From: Candidatus Acidiferrales bacterium
GTDB lineage: Bacteria; Acidobacteriota; Terriglobia; Acidiferrales; UBA7541
Direction: 5' to 3'
DNA length: 62,495 bases
Assembly: GCA_030037335.1 (NCBI GenBank)
Contig: JASHRN010000249.1
Span: 1-62,495, forward strand
In this document: positions 50,189-59,039 of the stretch, piece by piece
Layout: every line of letters begins with the position of its first letter
Position numbering within the stretch: position 1 is the first letter of the stretch
Notes under the pieces: model-generated
The model's database searches: none
Told to the model about the DNA's origin: nothing
Seen by the model: only the letters and a program-made list of their open reading frames with translations
Program-made: the position numbers and the translations under genes

Positions 50189-52147
50189 ATGTTGTCGGAG
50201 TACGCCAACCCGGAATCGCCAGCGTCGGCGGTGGAATCGGCTGCAACCGCAGCTGCTGCGCCAGTCGAGGAGCCGGAGACGGTTGTCTCGGCTTCCGGCG
50301 TGCCTGACGTTGAGGCGCAAGCGGCTGCGGCCCCTGCGGACGCCGTTGAAGAAGTCATCTCGCCAGCTGGACCCACCGAGAATCCATCTGAAAATGCCGT
50401 AGCGCACGCGGAAACAAGTGCGGAGAGCTCCGAAGGGTCGTCAGAATCTTCTCAGGAGCCGATGGAGCAACTGATTGAGCAGTACGATGCTCCTGCGGCT
50501 GCGCCCGCCGCGAATGAAGTTTTTGAGGGCCGGGTGATCGCGATTAATGACCTCGGGCTGGTCGTGGATGTGGGCGCGAAATTCGAAGGGCTTGTCCCGG
50601 CGCAGGAGTTTGTCGAGACGGGCGGGATTCACTTCTCTCCCGGCGATTTGATTGAAGTGGAGCGGCTGGCGGAACACAAAGAAGGATACGTTGTGCTTTC
50701 GCATATTCGTGCGCACCGGCGGAAGGTGTGGGAGCGAATCGAAAAGTCATATAAAGAAGGGCAGACACTCACAGGGAAAATTGCGGACCGGATCAAGGGC
50801 GGACTCGTTGTCGATATTGGAGTGCGCGCTTTTCTGCCCGCTTCGCAGCTGGATTTGCGGCCAACGCATGATCTGGAATCGTGGAAGGACCGTGAGATCG
50901 AATGCCGCGTTCTGAAGCTGAATCGCAAGCGCGGAAATGTGGTGGTCAGCCGGCGTGCGATCCTCGAAGAAGAACAGAAAAAGCAGCGCAACGCGCTGGC
51001 CGATTCGTTGAGCGAAGGCACTGTGGTTACGGGGAAAGTAAAAAACATTACGGATTACGGCGTGTTTGTGGACTTGGGCGGGTTGGATGGGTTGCTGCAC
51101 ATCAGCGATTTGGTCTGGGGGCGGATTTCACATCCTTCGGAAGCGGTGAAGCAGGGCGAGGAAATTCAGGTTCAAATCCTGAAGTTCGACCGGGAGAAGA
51201 TGCGGATTTCTCTCGGGAGAAAGCAGTTGCTGCCTGATCCGTGGGCCGCGGTTCCGGAACGGTTTCCGGTGGGTTCGCATTTGCGTGGAAAGATCATGGG
51301 CGTGACGGATTACGGCGCGTTTGTGCAGATCGAGCCGGGAATCGAAGGTTTGGTGCACATCAGTGAAATGAGCTGGTCGAAGCGTGCGAAGCATCCTTCG
51401 AAGCTTGTGAACGCGGGCGATGAAGTGGAAGTGGTGGTGCTTGAGATTGATCCTGTGCAGCGGCGCATTTCCCTGGGATTGAAGCAGACGCAGCCGGATC
51501 CGTGGGCGGGCGTTGCGGAAAAGTATCCGGTCAATTCCGTTGTGACCGGGCGCGTGCGGAATTTGGCAGAATTTGGCGCATTCGTGGAAATCGAAGAGGG
51601 CGTAGAGGGCCTGATTCACATCAGCGACTTCAGTTGGAAAGAGCGCGTAAAGCATCCGGGCGAAAAGCTGAAAAAAGGCGAAGAAGTGCAGGCCAAAGTG
51701 CTGAAAATTGATGGCGAGCATCGGCGGCTGTCGCTGGGACTGAAGCAGCTCAATGATATTTGGGCGAACTGGTTTGCGGCGCACAATCTGAATGAGATTA
51801 TCCGCGGCAAGGTGGCGCGCAATACTTCTTTTGGCGCGTTTGTCGAATTGGCGGATGGGATTGAGGCGCTTTGTCATATTTCGGAGATCGAGGAGCGGCG
51901 TCCGAAGGGCGAAGCGGGAGATCGGGGCAAATCGAAAGCACAGTCAGCGAAGCCGACACTTACGGAAGGCAGCGAGTACGATTTCAAGGTGATTCGGCTC
52001 GATCCGACGGCGCACAAAATCAGCCTGAGCTATCGCGCGGCGCGCAAGCAGGTGGAGAAGCAGGAAATTGCAGCGTTCCGTTCGTCGAAATCTTCGCCGA
52101 CGGCGACGATCGGTGACGCGATTCTGGCGAAGCGGCAGGCGAACTGA
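50189..52147 (+). CDS. rpsA: 30S ribosomal protein S1
   Basis: The protein has 652 residues; ACGGAGG lies 9 bases before ATG 50189. Six S1 RNA-binding domains begin near residues 108, 190, 277, 361, 448 and 534; domains 3-6 share the signature TDYGAFV...GLVHISEM. Six domains match the long-form S1 that brings mRNA to the 30S subunit. The first about 105 residues are an Ala/Glu/Pro/Ser-rich, probably disordered extension (AATAAAAPVEEPETVVSASG) that short-tailed relatives lack. An HU/IHF gene follows, as ihfB follows rpsA in enterobacteria. Confidence 0.94.
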   Translation: MLSEYANPESPASAVESAATAAAAPVEEPETVVSASGVPDVEAQAAAAPADAVEEVISPAGPTENPSENAVAHAETSAESSEGSSESSQEPMEQLIEQYDAPAAAPAANEVFEGRVIAINDLGLVVDVGAKFEGLVPAQEFVETGGIHFSPGDLIEVERLAEHKEGYVVLSHIRAHRRKVWERIEKSYKEGQTLTGKIADRIKGGLVVDIGVRAFLPASQLDLRPTHDLESWKDREIECRVLKLNRKRGNVVVSRRAILEEEQKKQRNALADSLSEGTVVTGKVKNITDYGVFVDLGGLDGLLHISDLVWGRISHPSEAVKQGEEIQVQILKFDREKMRISLGRKQLLPDPWAAVPERFPVGSHLRGKIMGVTDYGAFVQIEPGIEGLVHISEMSWSKRAKHPSKLVNAGDEVEVVVLEIDPVQRRISLGLKQTQPDPWAGVAEKYPVNSVVTGRVRNLAEFGAFVEIEEGVEGLIHISDFSWKERVKHPGEKLKKGEEVQAKVLKIDGEHRRLSLGLKQLNDIWANWFAAHNLNEIIRGKVARNTSFGAFVELADGIEALCHISEIEERRPKGEAGDRGKSKAQSAKPTLTEGSEYDFKVIRLDPTAHKISLSYRAARKQVEKQEIAAFRSSKSSPTATIGDAILAKRQAN

Positions 52148-52308
52148 ACGGATTTTGTTCAGCGAGAATTTTCCCAGTAGAAAAAGATTTACGTTTCAGC
52201 CGGATTGGTGATATGGAAGGGCGGCAGAGCGCCCGTTGCGCAATGGTGGAGGGCGTGTTTGGCAGCAGTCGCGTTGGATGCGCATCTCAGACCGACATTC
52301 GTTTGGAC

Positions 52309-52326
52309 AGGAGGGCGAATCGCCCC
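52309..52326 (+). promoter_or_regulatory. Hairpin between ribosome site and start codon of the HU/IHF gene
   Basis: AGGAGG (52309-52314) is 12 bases from ATG 52327, unusually far. The hairpin GGGCG-AAT-CGCCC (52313-52325) lies between them and would bring the two closer or mask the last bases of the site, so it may tune translation. Confidence 0.4.
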
Positions 52327-52689
52327 ATGGCAAGCATCGCGGGTAAGCCGGAATCCGGCGATCATACCGTAACCAAGGCGGAGTTGATCGAAGAAGTCAT
52401 TCGCATCACGGAACTGCCGCGCAAGGAATCGGAAACTGTGGTGGAGACGGTTTTCGAGAGCATTATCGAGGCCCTGCAGAAGAACGACAAGATCGAAATT
52501 CGCGGTTTCGGGAGTTTTCGCACCAGGGAGAGACGCGGCAGGACGGGGCGTAATCCGAAAACGGGTGCGAAAGTTGAAGTCCCGCCGAAGCGCATTCCCT
52601 TCTTCAAACCCAGCAAAGAATTGAAAGATTTCGTCAATAGCCGCCCGTCGGCGGAACCTTCAGCGCCGGCCAGTTCGTCCCAGGGGTAA
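52327..52689 (+). CDS. HU/IHF-family DNA-binding protein
   Basis: The protein has 120 residues from ATG 52327; the frame is open from 52213 but the earlier part is not typical. Core: TKAELIEEVIRITELPRKES, DKIEIRGFGSFRTRERRGRT with the DNA-inserting arm GRNPKTGAKVEVPPKRIPFF, and KPSKELKDFVN. The arm contains the Asn-Pro of the minor-groove intercalating tip. Short tails (MASIAGKPESGDHTV and PSAEPSAPASSSQG) are extra. It bends and compacts DNA. Position after rpsA suggests an IHF-beta-like role, but HU cannot be excluded. Confidence 0.9.
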   Translation: MASIAGKPESGDHTVTKAELIEEVIRITELPRKESETVVETVFESIIEALQKNDKIEIRGFGSFRTRERRGRTGRNPKTGAKVEVPPKRIPFFKPSKELKDFVNSRPSAEPSAPASSSQG

Positions 52690-52699
52690 ACGGCAGCAG

Positions 52700-53185
52700 A
52701 TGGATTTCCTTTGGACGCCGTGGCGCTATCGTTATCTGGCCGAGGGTCCGCACGATGAGCGCTGCATTTTCTGCGAAGCGTTGGCGCTGAACGACGACGC
52801 GAAATCGCAGATTGTTTTTCGCGGCAAGCTTTCCTTCATTATCCTGAATCGTTTTCCGTACACGAGCGGGCACGTTATGATTGTGCCGTACGCGCATGTG
52901 GCCGAACTGCCTCAGTGCGACCCCGAAGCTCTCGCGGAAATCATGCGCCTCGCGCAGAAAATGGAGATGGCGCTCTCCGGCGTTTATCATCCGCAGGGAT
53001 TCAATCTGGGAATGAATCTGGGGCGCTGCGCGGGAGCCGGCGTGACGGGACATCTCCATCTGCACATGCTTCCGCGATGGATTGGCGACGCGAATTTTAT
53101 GACCACAGTGGCGGAAACGCGCATGGAACCAGAAGAGCTTTCGGTGACGTACGAAAAATTGAAGCGCGCATTGGCGGAATCTTGA
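52700..53185 (+). CDS. HIT-family nucleotide hydrolase/phosphorylase
   Basis: The protein has 161 residues from ATG 52700, 10 bases after the HU/IHF stop. The active site His triad is GHLHLHMLPRW, with the middle-late His as nucleophile toward an alpha-phosphate. The N-terminal WTPWRYRYL and CIFCEA resemble Ap4A-phosphorylase-like HIT proteins of actinobacteria and acidobacteria. Substrates are probably dinucleoside polyphosphates or AMP-lysine-type adducts. It is likely co-transcribed with the HU/IHF gene. Confidence 0.9.
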   Translation: MDFLWTPWRYRYLAEGPHDERCIFCEALALNDDAKSQIVFRGKLSFIILNRFPYTSGHVMIVPYAHVAELPQCDPEALAEIMRLAQKMEMALSGVYHPQGFNLGMNLGRCAGAGVTGHLHLHMLPRWIGDANFMTTVAETRMEPEELSVTYEKLKRALAES

Positions 53186-53214
53186 AATGGTAAAAAGGAC
53201 GCGGAGCAACTGAA

Positions 53215-54360
53215 GTGGACCTGGCGCTTAGCGAAGAGCAACTGCTGCTGCAGCGGACGGTTCGCGAATTTGCCGAATCGGAAGTGAAGCCGCTCGCGAA
53301 AGAACTGGACGAGACGGGACATTTCCCGCGAGAAACTTTCCGCAAAGCTGCCGAACTCGGGCTCACCGGCGTCGCGGTGCCGGAACAATACGGCGGCGCG
53401 GGGATGGATCCCATTGCGTACAGCATTGTGATCGAAGAGGTTTCGCGTGCGTGCGCTTCGACAGGCGTGATTCTCTCGGTTCAGAATTCACTCTACTGCG
53501 ATCCTGTTCTTCGATTTGGCACGGAGGAACAGAAGCAGAAGTTTTTGGGTCCGTTCGCGCGCGGAGAAAAAATCGGCTGCTATGCGCTGACAGAGCCACA
53601 GGCCGGCTCGAACGCCGCGGCCCTTCGCACGAAAGCTGTGCTCAAAGGCGACAAGTACGTCATCAATGGAACGAAAGCCTGGATCACCAATGGCGGCGCC
53701 GCCGATGCGGCGATTGTTTACACAAATACGCATCCGGAAAAGGGTGAAAAGGGGATTACCGCGCTGATCGTGGAAAAAGGAACGCGCGGATTCGCCGTCG
53801 GTAAAGAAGAAAAAAAGCTGGGCATCCATGCAACAGCGTGCTGTGAGCTTTCCTTCACCGATTGCGAAGTTCCTGTAACGAATCGCATTGGAGCGGAAGG
53901 CGAAGGCTACAAAGTTGCGCTTTCGACCTTAGACGGCGGGCGCATCGGTATTGCTGCGCAGGCTACGGGGATTGCACAGAGCGCTTTTGACTCTGCACTC
54001 GCTTACGCGCAACAGCGGCAGGCTTTTGGCCATTCGATTGCTGATTTTCAAGCCATCCAGTTCATGCTCGCGGATATGGCCACGGAAATCGATGCCGCGC
54101 GGCTGCTGGTTCGCAAAGCCGCATGGAAAGAGGAAACCGGCGCACGATTTTCTATGGAAGCGTCTATTGCGAAGCTTTTCGCATCGGAAATGGCCACGCG
54201 CGTGACGCACAAGGCGATTCAAATTCATGGCGGAAACGGTTACAGTCGCGAATATCCGGTCGAGCGCAATTACCGCGATGCTCGCATCACGGAAATTTAT
54301 GAGGGCACCAGTGAAATCCAGCGGCTAGTGATTGCCGCGTGGGTTCTGAAGTCCTTTTAG
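53215..54360 (+). CDS. Acyl-CoA dehydrogenase
   Basis: The protein has 381 residues from GTG 53215. It has the standard order: N-terminal helices (LALSEEQLLLQRTVREFAES), the FAD segment CYALTEPQAGSNAAALRTKA and WITNGGAADAAIVY, a beta domain, and the C-terminal helices with QIHGGNGYSREYPVERNYRD and the catalytic base Glu in IYEGTSEIQRLVIA. It oxidises acyl-CoA to enoyl-CoA with electrons to ETF; sequence motifs favour the short-chain (butyryl-CoA) class, but chain length is not certain. No etf genes are near. Confidence 0.93.
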   Translation: MDLALSEEQLLLQRTVREFAESEVKPLAKELDETGHFPRETFRKAAELGLTGVAVPEQYGGAGMDPIAYSIVIEEVSRACASTGVILSVQNSLYCDPVLRFGTEEQKQKFLGPFARGEKIGCYALTEPQAGSNAAALRTKAVLKGDKYVINGTKAWITNGGAADAAIVYTNTHPEKGEKGITALIVEKGTRGFAVGKEEKKLGIHATACCELSFTDCEVPVTNRIGAEGEGYKVALSTLDGGRIGIAAQATGIAQSAFDSALAYAQQRQAFGHSIADFQAIQFMLADMATEIDAARLLVRKAAWKEETGARFSMEASIAKLFASEMATRVTHKAIQIHGGNGYSREYPVERNYRDARITEIYEGTSEIQRLVIAAWVLKSF

Positions 54361-54416
54361 TTTTACTTACTTCACAATCAGTTCAGCGATGCGCGCGCTT
54401 CGTGTATGCTTTGGCT

Positions 54417-55586
54417 GTGCTGGCATTTCAGTCCGAAATAGAATTTGACCCATCGCCCGATCCATCAAGAGACGAGCAGTTTTTTCAGAGCATTCCTTCG
54501 CACGCGGGAATTTTTCTCATCGAAACAAGAAAATCGGAGAGTGGCGCGCCTTCGCGTCCTTATCTGGCGCGCACCGCTGATCTCCGCCGCGCCGCCGAAC
54601 GCCTGCTGCGCTCGCCGGAGGGCGCTTCCAAGCGGCTGAATCTGCGCGATGTCGCTGCGGTTTTTCGCTATCGCTGCACGGGCTCGCGGCTGGAGCAGAT
54701 TCTTGCGATGTACCAGCGCGCGCGAGAGGTTTTTCCGCGACGCTATCGCGATTTTTTGCGCTTGCGGCCACCAGCGATGCTGAAGATGAATCTGCGCAAC
54801 TCCTATCCTCGCTGTTACGTCACGCGCCGGATTTTCAGCGATGGCGGCTTTTACGTCGGTCCGTTTGCGTCGCGACGCATTGCGGAGAATTTTTTGAGCC
54901 GCTTTCTGGAGCTTTTCAAAATCCGGCGCTGCCAGATTAAAATCCGCCGCGACCCTGCGTTTCCCGGCTGCATCTACTCGGAAATGAAAATGTGCCTCGC
55001 GCCGTGTTTTGGCGGTTGCAGCAAAGAGGAATACGAGGCCGAAGCTGCGGTAACAGCTGAGACACTGGCGTCGCGCGGCGCTTCGCTCATGTCCAAAATC
55101 GAACGAGAGCGCGAGTTGGCGAGCGAAGCCACTGATTTTGAGCGTGCCGCTTCGCTGCACAAGCGCCTCGAAAAGGTCGGCGGCGTGTTTCGCGGACTGC
55201 CGGAAATCATTCATCGCGTGGACGCGCTGAGCGCGGTGATCGTGCAGCGTGACCGGCGCGAAAAGACAGTCGCGCTTTTTCCTGTCGTGAACGGGATTTT
55301 CGCGGAGCCTTTCTCAATTTGTTTTAAGGAATTAGGGCAGCCGCAATCGGTTGAGGAAATTCTGCGCGAACAGTTTCAGCAACTGCAAACCGCCGAGGAC
55401 GGATCGATCGGCGAGGCGGAACAGCGCGATTCCTCCGCGCAGCGCGAGGAGCACCTCTCGATTGTGGCGCGCTGGTTTTATTCCAAGCCGCGAGCGGGCG
55501 AAATTTTGTTTCGCAATGCCGAGTGGCCGTATCGCAGGATTCTTCGCGCGTGCGCCCGCGTCCTGGCTGCTGCGGAGAATCCCTAA
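54417..55586 (+). CDS. UvrC-like protein with degenerate GIY-YIG domain and no RNase H-like half
   Basis: The protein has 389 residues from GTG 54417; GTG 54402 is an alternative and the frame is open from 54339. Residues about 20-70 align with the UvrC nuclease: SIPSHAGIFLIETRK then PYLARTADLRRAAERLL. Where UvrC has GVY and YVGKAKNLR this protein has GIF and YLARTADLR, so Tyr, Gly and Lys of the active site are changed. Later it has YPRCYVTRRIFSDGGFYVGP and CIYSEMKMCLAPCFGGCSKE, the UvrC cysteine region, and a UvrB-binding-like segment (ASEATDFERAASLHKRLEKV). The second nuclease half is missing. A regulatory or UvrB-binding role is possible; Cho-like nuclease activity seems doubtful. Confidence 0.82.
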   Translation: MLAFQSEIEFDPSPDPSRDEQFFQSIPSHAGIFLIETRKSESGAPSRPYLARTADLRRAAERLLRSPEGASKRLNLRDVAAVFRYRCTGSRLEQILAMYQRAREVFPRRYRDFLRLRPPAMLKMNLRNSYPRCYVTRRIFSDGGFYVGPFASRRIAENFLSRFLELFKIRRCQIKIRRDPAFPGCIYSEMKMCLAPCFGGCSKEEYEAEAAVTAETLASRGASLMSKIERERELASEATDFERAASLHKRLEKVGGVFRGLPEIIHRVDALSAVIVQRDRREKTVALFPVVNGIFAEPFSICFKELGQPQSVEEILREQFQQLQTAEDGSIGEAEQRDSSAQREEHLSIVARWFYSKPRAGEILFRNAEWPYRRILRACARVLAAAENP

Positions 55587-55589
55587 TGG

Positions 55590-56930
55590 ATGCCGATGCC
55601 TGACGATTCGAACGCAGCTGCTGCCGCAACTCCCGCCAGCGTTTCCCGCTGGTCGGTGATGTTCCGCGCGTTGCAGCACCGCAACTTCCAGCTCTTTTTC
55701 GGCGGGCAGCTCATCTCGCTGATCGGCACGTGGATGGACACGATTGCGGAGGCATGGCTCGTGTACCGGCTGACAGGATCGTCTCTCCTGCTGGGAACTG
55801 TGGCGTTCGCGGGACAAATTCCTGTGTTTTTGCTCGCGCCGATCGGCGGCATGGCAGCGGACCGTCTGAACCGGCGCAGCATCGTGATCGCAACGCAATC
55901 CACGTCGATGGCGCTCGCGGGCATTCTGGCGGCGCTCACGATTTCAGGACGAGTGAAAGTTTGGGAAGTGGTGATGCTTGCGTCGTTCATGGGCGTCGTG
56001 AATGCGTTCGACATTCCTGCGCGACAGGCCTTTCTGGTGGAAATGGTGGGGCGCGAAGATCTGATGAACGCGATTGCGCTCAATTCCTCGATGTTTAACG
56101 GGGCGCGCGTGATTGGCCCGGCGATTGCGGGAATTTTGGTGGCGAGCATTGGCGAAGGCTGGTGCTTTTTCGCCAATTCGGTCAGCTACATCGCGGTGAT
56201 CGCCGGTTTGCTGCTGATGAAAATTGAACGGCGTGCAGCGCAGGAGCGGATGGCTTCAGCGCTCGAGCACATCGCGGAAGGGTTTCGTTTTGTGCAGCAG
56301 ACGCGGCCGATTTTTGCTCTTCTGCTGTTGCTCGGACTCGTGAGCCTCGTGGCCATGCCCTATTCGGTGCTCATGCCGGTTTTCGCCGCGCGAATTCTTC
56401 ACGGCAATGCGCGCACGCTCGGCGTTCTGATGGGCGCAACAGGCGTGGGCGCGCTCACGGGCGCTCTGGTTCTTGCTTCGCGCACGGGGCTGAAGGGACT
56501 GAGCAAATGGGTGGCGTTTTCGTGCATGGGATTCGGTGTTGCCCTGATTCTTTTCTCGTTTTCGCGTTGGTACATTGTTTCGGTCGCGCTGCTGGTTCCC
56601 GTGGGATTTTCGATGATGGTGCAGATGGCCTCGTCGAACACGCTCATTCAAGCGATGGTCCCCGACCGGCTTCGCGGACGGACGATGGCGGTTTATTCGA
56701 TGATGTTCATGGGGATGGCGCCGCTGGGTTCGTTGCTCGCTGGAGCGCTGGGCAAGAGCATTGGCGCACCGCTGACGGTTGCCCTCGGAGGATGCGGCGC
56801 GGTGATTGGCGGAATCGTGTTCGCGCGGCAGTTGCCAAAGCTGCGCGTGGAAGCGCGCCAACTGATTCTGGCGCAGGCTCTCGCTGGCGGCGAGCCTCCC
56901 GGGAGCATGACTGCGCGCACGGTGGATTGA
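55590..56930 (+). CDS. Major facilitator superfamily exporter (EntS/DHA3 type)
   Basis: The protein has 446 residues from ATG 55590 (ATG 55596 also possible), three bases after the UvrC-like stop. About 12 membrane helices are present. Landmarks are FRALQHRNFQLFFGGQLISL and GTWMDTIAEAWLVYRLTGSS in helix 1-2, the loop 2-3 motif GGMAADRLNRRSIVI, and PVGFSMMVQMASSNTLIQAM near the C-terminal half. DHA3-type members export siderophores or macrolides; no siderophore genes are near, so the substrate is open. Confidence 0.9.
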   Translation: MPMPDDSNAAAAATPASVSRWSVMFRALQHRNFQLFFGGQLISLIGTWMDTIAEAWLVYRLTGSSLLLGTVAFAGQIPVFLLAPIGGMAADRLNRRSIVIATQSTSMALAGILAALTISGRVKVWEVVMLASFMGVVNAFDIPARQAFLVEMVGREDLMNAIALNSSMFNGARVIGPAIAGILVASIGEGWCFFANSVSYIAVIAGLLLMKIERRAAQERMASALEHIAEGFRFVQQTRPIFALLLLLGLVSLVAMPYSVLMPVFAARILHGNARTLGVLMGATGVGALTGALVLASRTGLKGLSKWVAFSCMGFGVALILFSFSRWYIVSVALLVPVGFSMMVQMASSNTLIQAMVPDRLRGRTMAVYSMMFMGMAPLGSLLAGALGKSIGAPLTVALGGCGAVIGGIVFARQLPKLRVEARQLILAQALAGGEPPGSMTARTVD

Positions 56931-56998
56931 AACGTCTGCTATACTCACTGCCCGTTTGCTTTTGTGCGCAATAACTTTGGCAAAATCCCTGAGAGAAA

Positions 56999-58132
56999 AT
57001 GCCTGAAGGAAATTCATTCGTGCCGGGATTCGCTACGTTGGAAGGTACACGGCGTTTCGCCGCGCGGTTTACGGACCTTTCCGCCGCGGGGCATTTTCGC
57101 GAGCGCCAGGGACTACTCGTCTCTTCGATCGGTATAGGAACTTATCTTGGTGAGACGGACGCCGCGACCGACCGCGATTATCGCGATGCTGTGACCGCAG
57201 CGGTCTGGGGTGGTATCAATTTTATCGACACAGCGATCAATTACCGGATGCAGCGGAGCGAACGCTCGGTCGGAGCCGCGTTGCGCAATCTGTTCACCGC
57301 TGGATTTGCTCGCGATGGCATAGTCGTTTGCACGAAAGCCGGATTTCTCACGCCTGACGGCGAAATGCCTGCGGATCCGAATGAGTATTTCTATCGCGAA
57401 TTCATCTCCAAAGGGATTTTTGCCGCGGAAGATATCGCGGCGGGCTGTCATTGTATGGCTCCGCGCTATATCGAGGATCAGATCGAAAGAAGCCGCAGGA
57501 ATCTTGGGCTGTCGTGCATCGACATTTTCTACCTGCACAATCCGGAAATGCAACTGACGGAAGTATCGCGCGAAACTCTTAGCGGCCGCATGGCCGTGGC
57601 ATTCGAGGTGCTCGAATCGGCTGTGAAGTCAGAAAAAATCCGCGCGTACGGACTCGCCACGTGGAACGCTTTTCGCGATGATCCGCGCGCGCAGGGTTAT
57701 TTGTCGCTTGAATCGGTATGCGGGCTGGCGAGGCAAGTTGCCGGCAGCGAAAATCATTTTCGATTCGTGCAGTTGCCGTTCAACATCGGGATGCCCGAGG
57801 CGTTGATTCGGCCCAATCAAGTCGTCGGCGGCAAAACCGTGTCGATGATTCAAGCGGCGCGCGAACTTGGGATCACGCTGGTTGCCAGCGCTTCGCTCTT
57901 GCAAACGCATCTGGTGGGCAAAGTATCAGCATCGGTTCACAGCGCTATCGGGTTGCGCAACGATCTCGAATGCGCTTTGCAGTTCGTGCGGTCGGCGCCG
58001 GGAATCTCCACGGCTCTGGTGGGCATGAAGCGAGTTGACCACGTGAAGGCCAATCTCAAGCTCGCCGGAATTCCGCCGGTCTCGCAGGAACAGTTCCGGC
58101 GAATTTTTACGGGTCCACAGCAAATTCGCTAA
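56999..58132 (+). CDS. Aldo/keto reductase
   Basis: The protein has 377 residues from ATG 56999. It has the (beta/alpha)8 AKR fold with the catalytic tetrad: Asp in GGINFIDTAINY, Tyr in that same NYRMQRSE segment, Lys in IVVCTKAGF and His in DIFYLHNPEMQ. NADPH-binding features are at the C-terminal side (GISTALVGMKRVDHVKANL). The insertion between Lys and His strands (EYFYREFISKGIFAAEDIAA) is longer than average. The substrate is unknown. Its stop overlaps the convergent hydrolase stop by 4 bases. Confidence 0.9.
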   Translation: MPEGNSFVPGFATLEGTRRFAARFTDLSAAGHFRERQGLLVSSIGIGTYLGETDAATDRDYRDAVTAAVWGGINFIDTAINYRMQRSERSVGAALRNLFTAGFARDGIVVCTKAGFLTPDGEMPADPNEYFYREFISKGIFAAEDIAAGCHCMAPRYIEDQIERSRRNLGLSCIDIFYLHNPEMQLTEVSRETLSGRMAVAFEVLESAVKSEKIRAYGLATWNAFRDDPRAQGYLSLESVCGLARQVAGSENHFRFVQLPFNIGMPEALIRPNQVVGGKTVSMIQAARELGITLVASASLLQTHLVGKVSASVHSAIGLRNDLECALQFVRSAPGISTALVGMKRVDHVKANLKLAGIPPVSQEQFRRIFTGPQQIR

Positions 58133-58797
58133 ATTGGCTTGCGCGCTTTTTGTGCGTCCTGCTCCACAAACCATTCTTCAAAGGCTTCGCTCATTTCCGG
58201 CAGTTTTCCAGCAAAGAAATGATCCGGCGCTTCGATGAGCGCCAGTTTTTTCGGCTCGGGCAATTTTTTGTAGAGCGCCTCGATGCGTTCGCGCGAGCCG
58301 TACTGGTCATGAGTGCTCTGCAAAAGCAATTTCGGTTTTCTGCATTCCATCAAGTAAGACAGATCGGAATTGTTCACGGGCAAACCTGCGCCAACGACTT
58401 CTTTCACGCGGTCATCCGCGCATCCGACGCGCAATCCAACGTAAGCTCCGAAGCTGAAGCCCGCGAGAAGGATCGATTTTTTCGGAAATTCTGCCGCGAG
58501 AAAATCGATGGCGGCCTCGACGTCACCGGCCTCGCCGCGTCCTTTGTCGTGCCGGCCTTCGCTCAAGCCCGCGCCGCGAAAATTGAAGCGCAACACCGGT
58601 GCGCCCGCCTGGTGCAGGGTCTTCGCGAGTTGAAAAACGACTTTGTTGTGCATCGTTCCGCCAAAAAGCGGATGCGGATGGCAGACGACGGCCACGCGCC
58701 GCGGCTCTCCGGCGCTTTTTTCCGCCGTCCAAAGCATAGCCTCGAGCCGTCCAGCGGGCCCTTTCAGGAAAAAAGATCTGTGAAACGCTTCCGCCAT
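58129..58797 (-). CDS. Alpha/beta hydrolase (COG2945-like)
   Basis: The protein has 222 residues from ATG 58797; a TTG at 58803 is open. Features are CHPHPLFGGTMHNKVV (oxyanion strand), LRFNFRGAGLSEG, the nucleophile Ser in LLAGFSFGAYVGLRV, the acid Asp in QSTHDQYGS and the catalytic His in APDHFFAGKL. The PHPLFGGTM and RGAG motifs are typical of small bacterial hydrolases of unknown substrate related to dienelactone hydrolases. It is a single gene, convergent with the aldo/keto reductase. Confidence 0.9.
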   Translation of the reverse strand: MAEAFHRSFFLKGPAGRLEAMLWTAEKSAGEPRRVAVVCHPHPLFGGTMHNKVVFQLAKTLHQAGAPVLRFNFRGAGLSEGRHDKGRGEAGDVEAAIDFLAAEFPKKSILLAGFSFGAYVGLRVGCADDRVKEVVGAGLPVNNSDLSYLMECRKPKLLLQSTHDQYGSRERIEALYKKLPEPKKLALIEAPDHFFAGKLPEMSEAFEEWFVEQDAQKARKPI

Positions 58798-58813
58798 TCG
58801 CAAATTCCGGCAA

Positions 58814-58871
58814 TGGGTCAGTTTGAATTTTGACTCCTTGTGTCACGATCAAGAAAATTCAAACTGACCCA
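58814..58871. repeat. Long perfect inverted repeat, family F master copy
   Basis: Eighteen bases at 58814-58831 (TGGGTCAGTTTGAATTTT) pair perfectly with 58854-58871 (AAAATTCAAACTGACCCA) around a 22-base centre GACTCCTTGTGTCACGATCA plus AG. Partial copies consisting of one arm and the centre lie at 34521-34555, 37440-37471 and 37695-37730. It lies upstream of both the hydrolase (minus) and the ECF sigma gene (plus). No T-run follows, so it is not a standard terminator. Confidence 0.75.
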
Positions 58872-59039
58872 GTACCCAAGATTTTGAGGCTTTGCAGTGT
58901 AGCCCGAGGCGTTGCTTCAAACCAAGCGAATGCGAAGAAAGGGCAAGAACGCAGGTTGCCCGGCGGCCTCTTCGGCAACCGTTCCGTGAATTCAGTGATC
59001 CAAGGGCACGTGACCGGCGTCTGGCATATTGGGAAGGCA

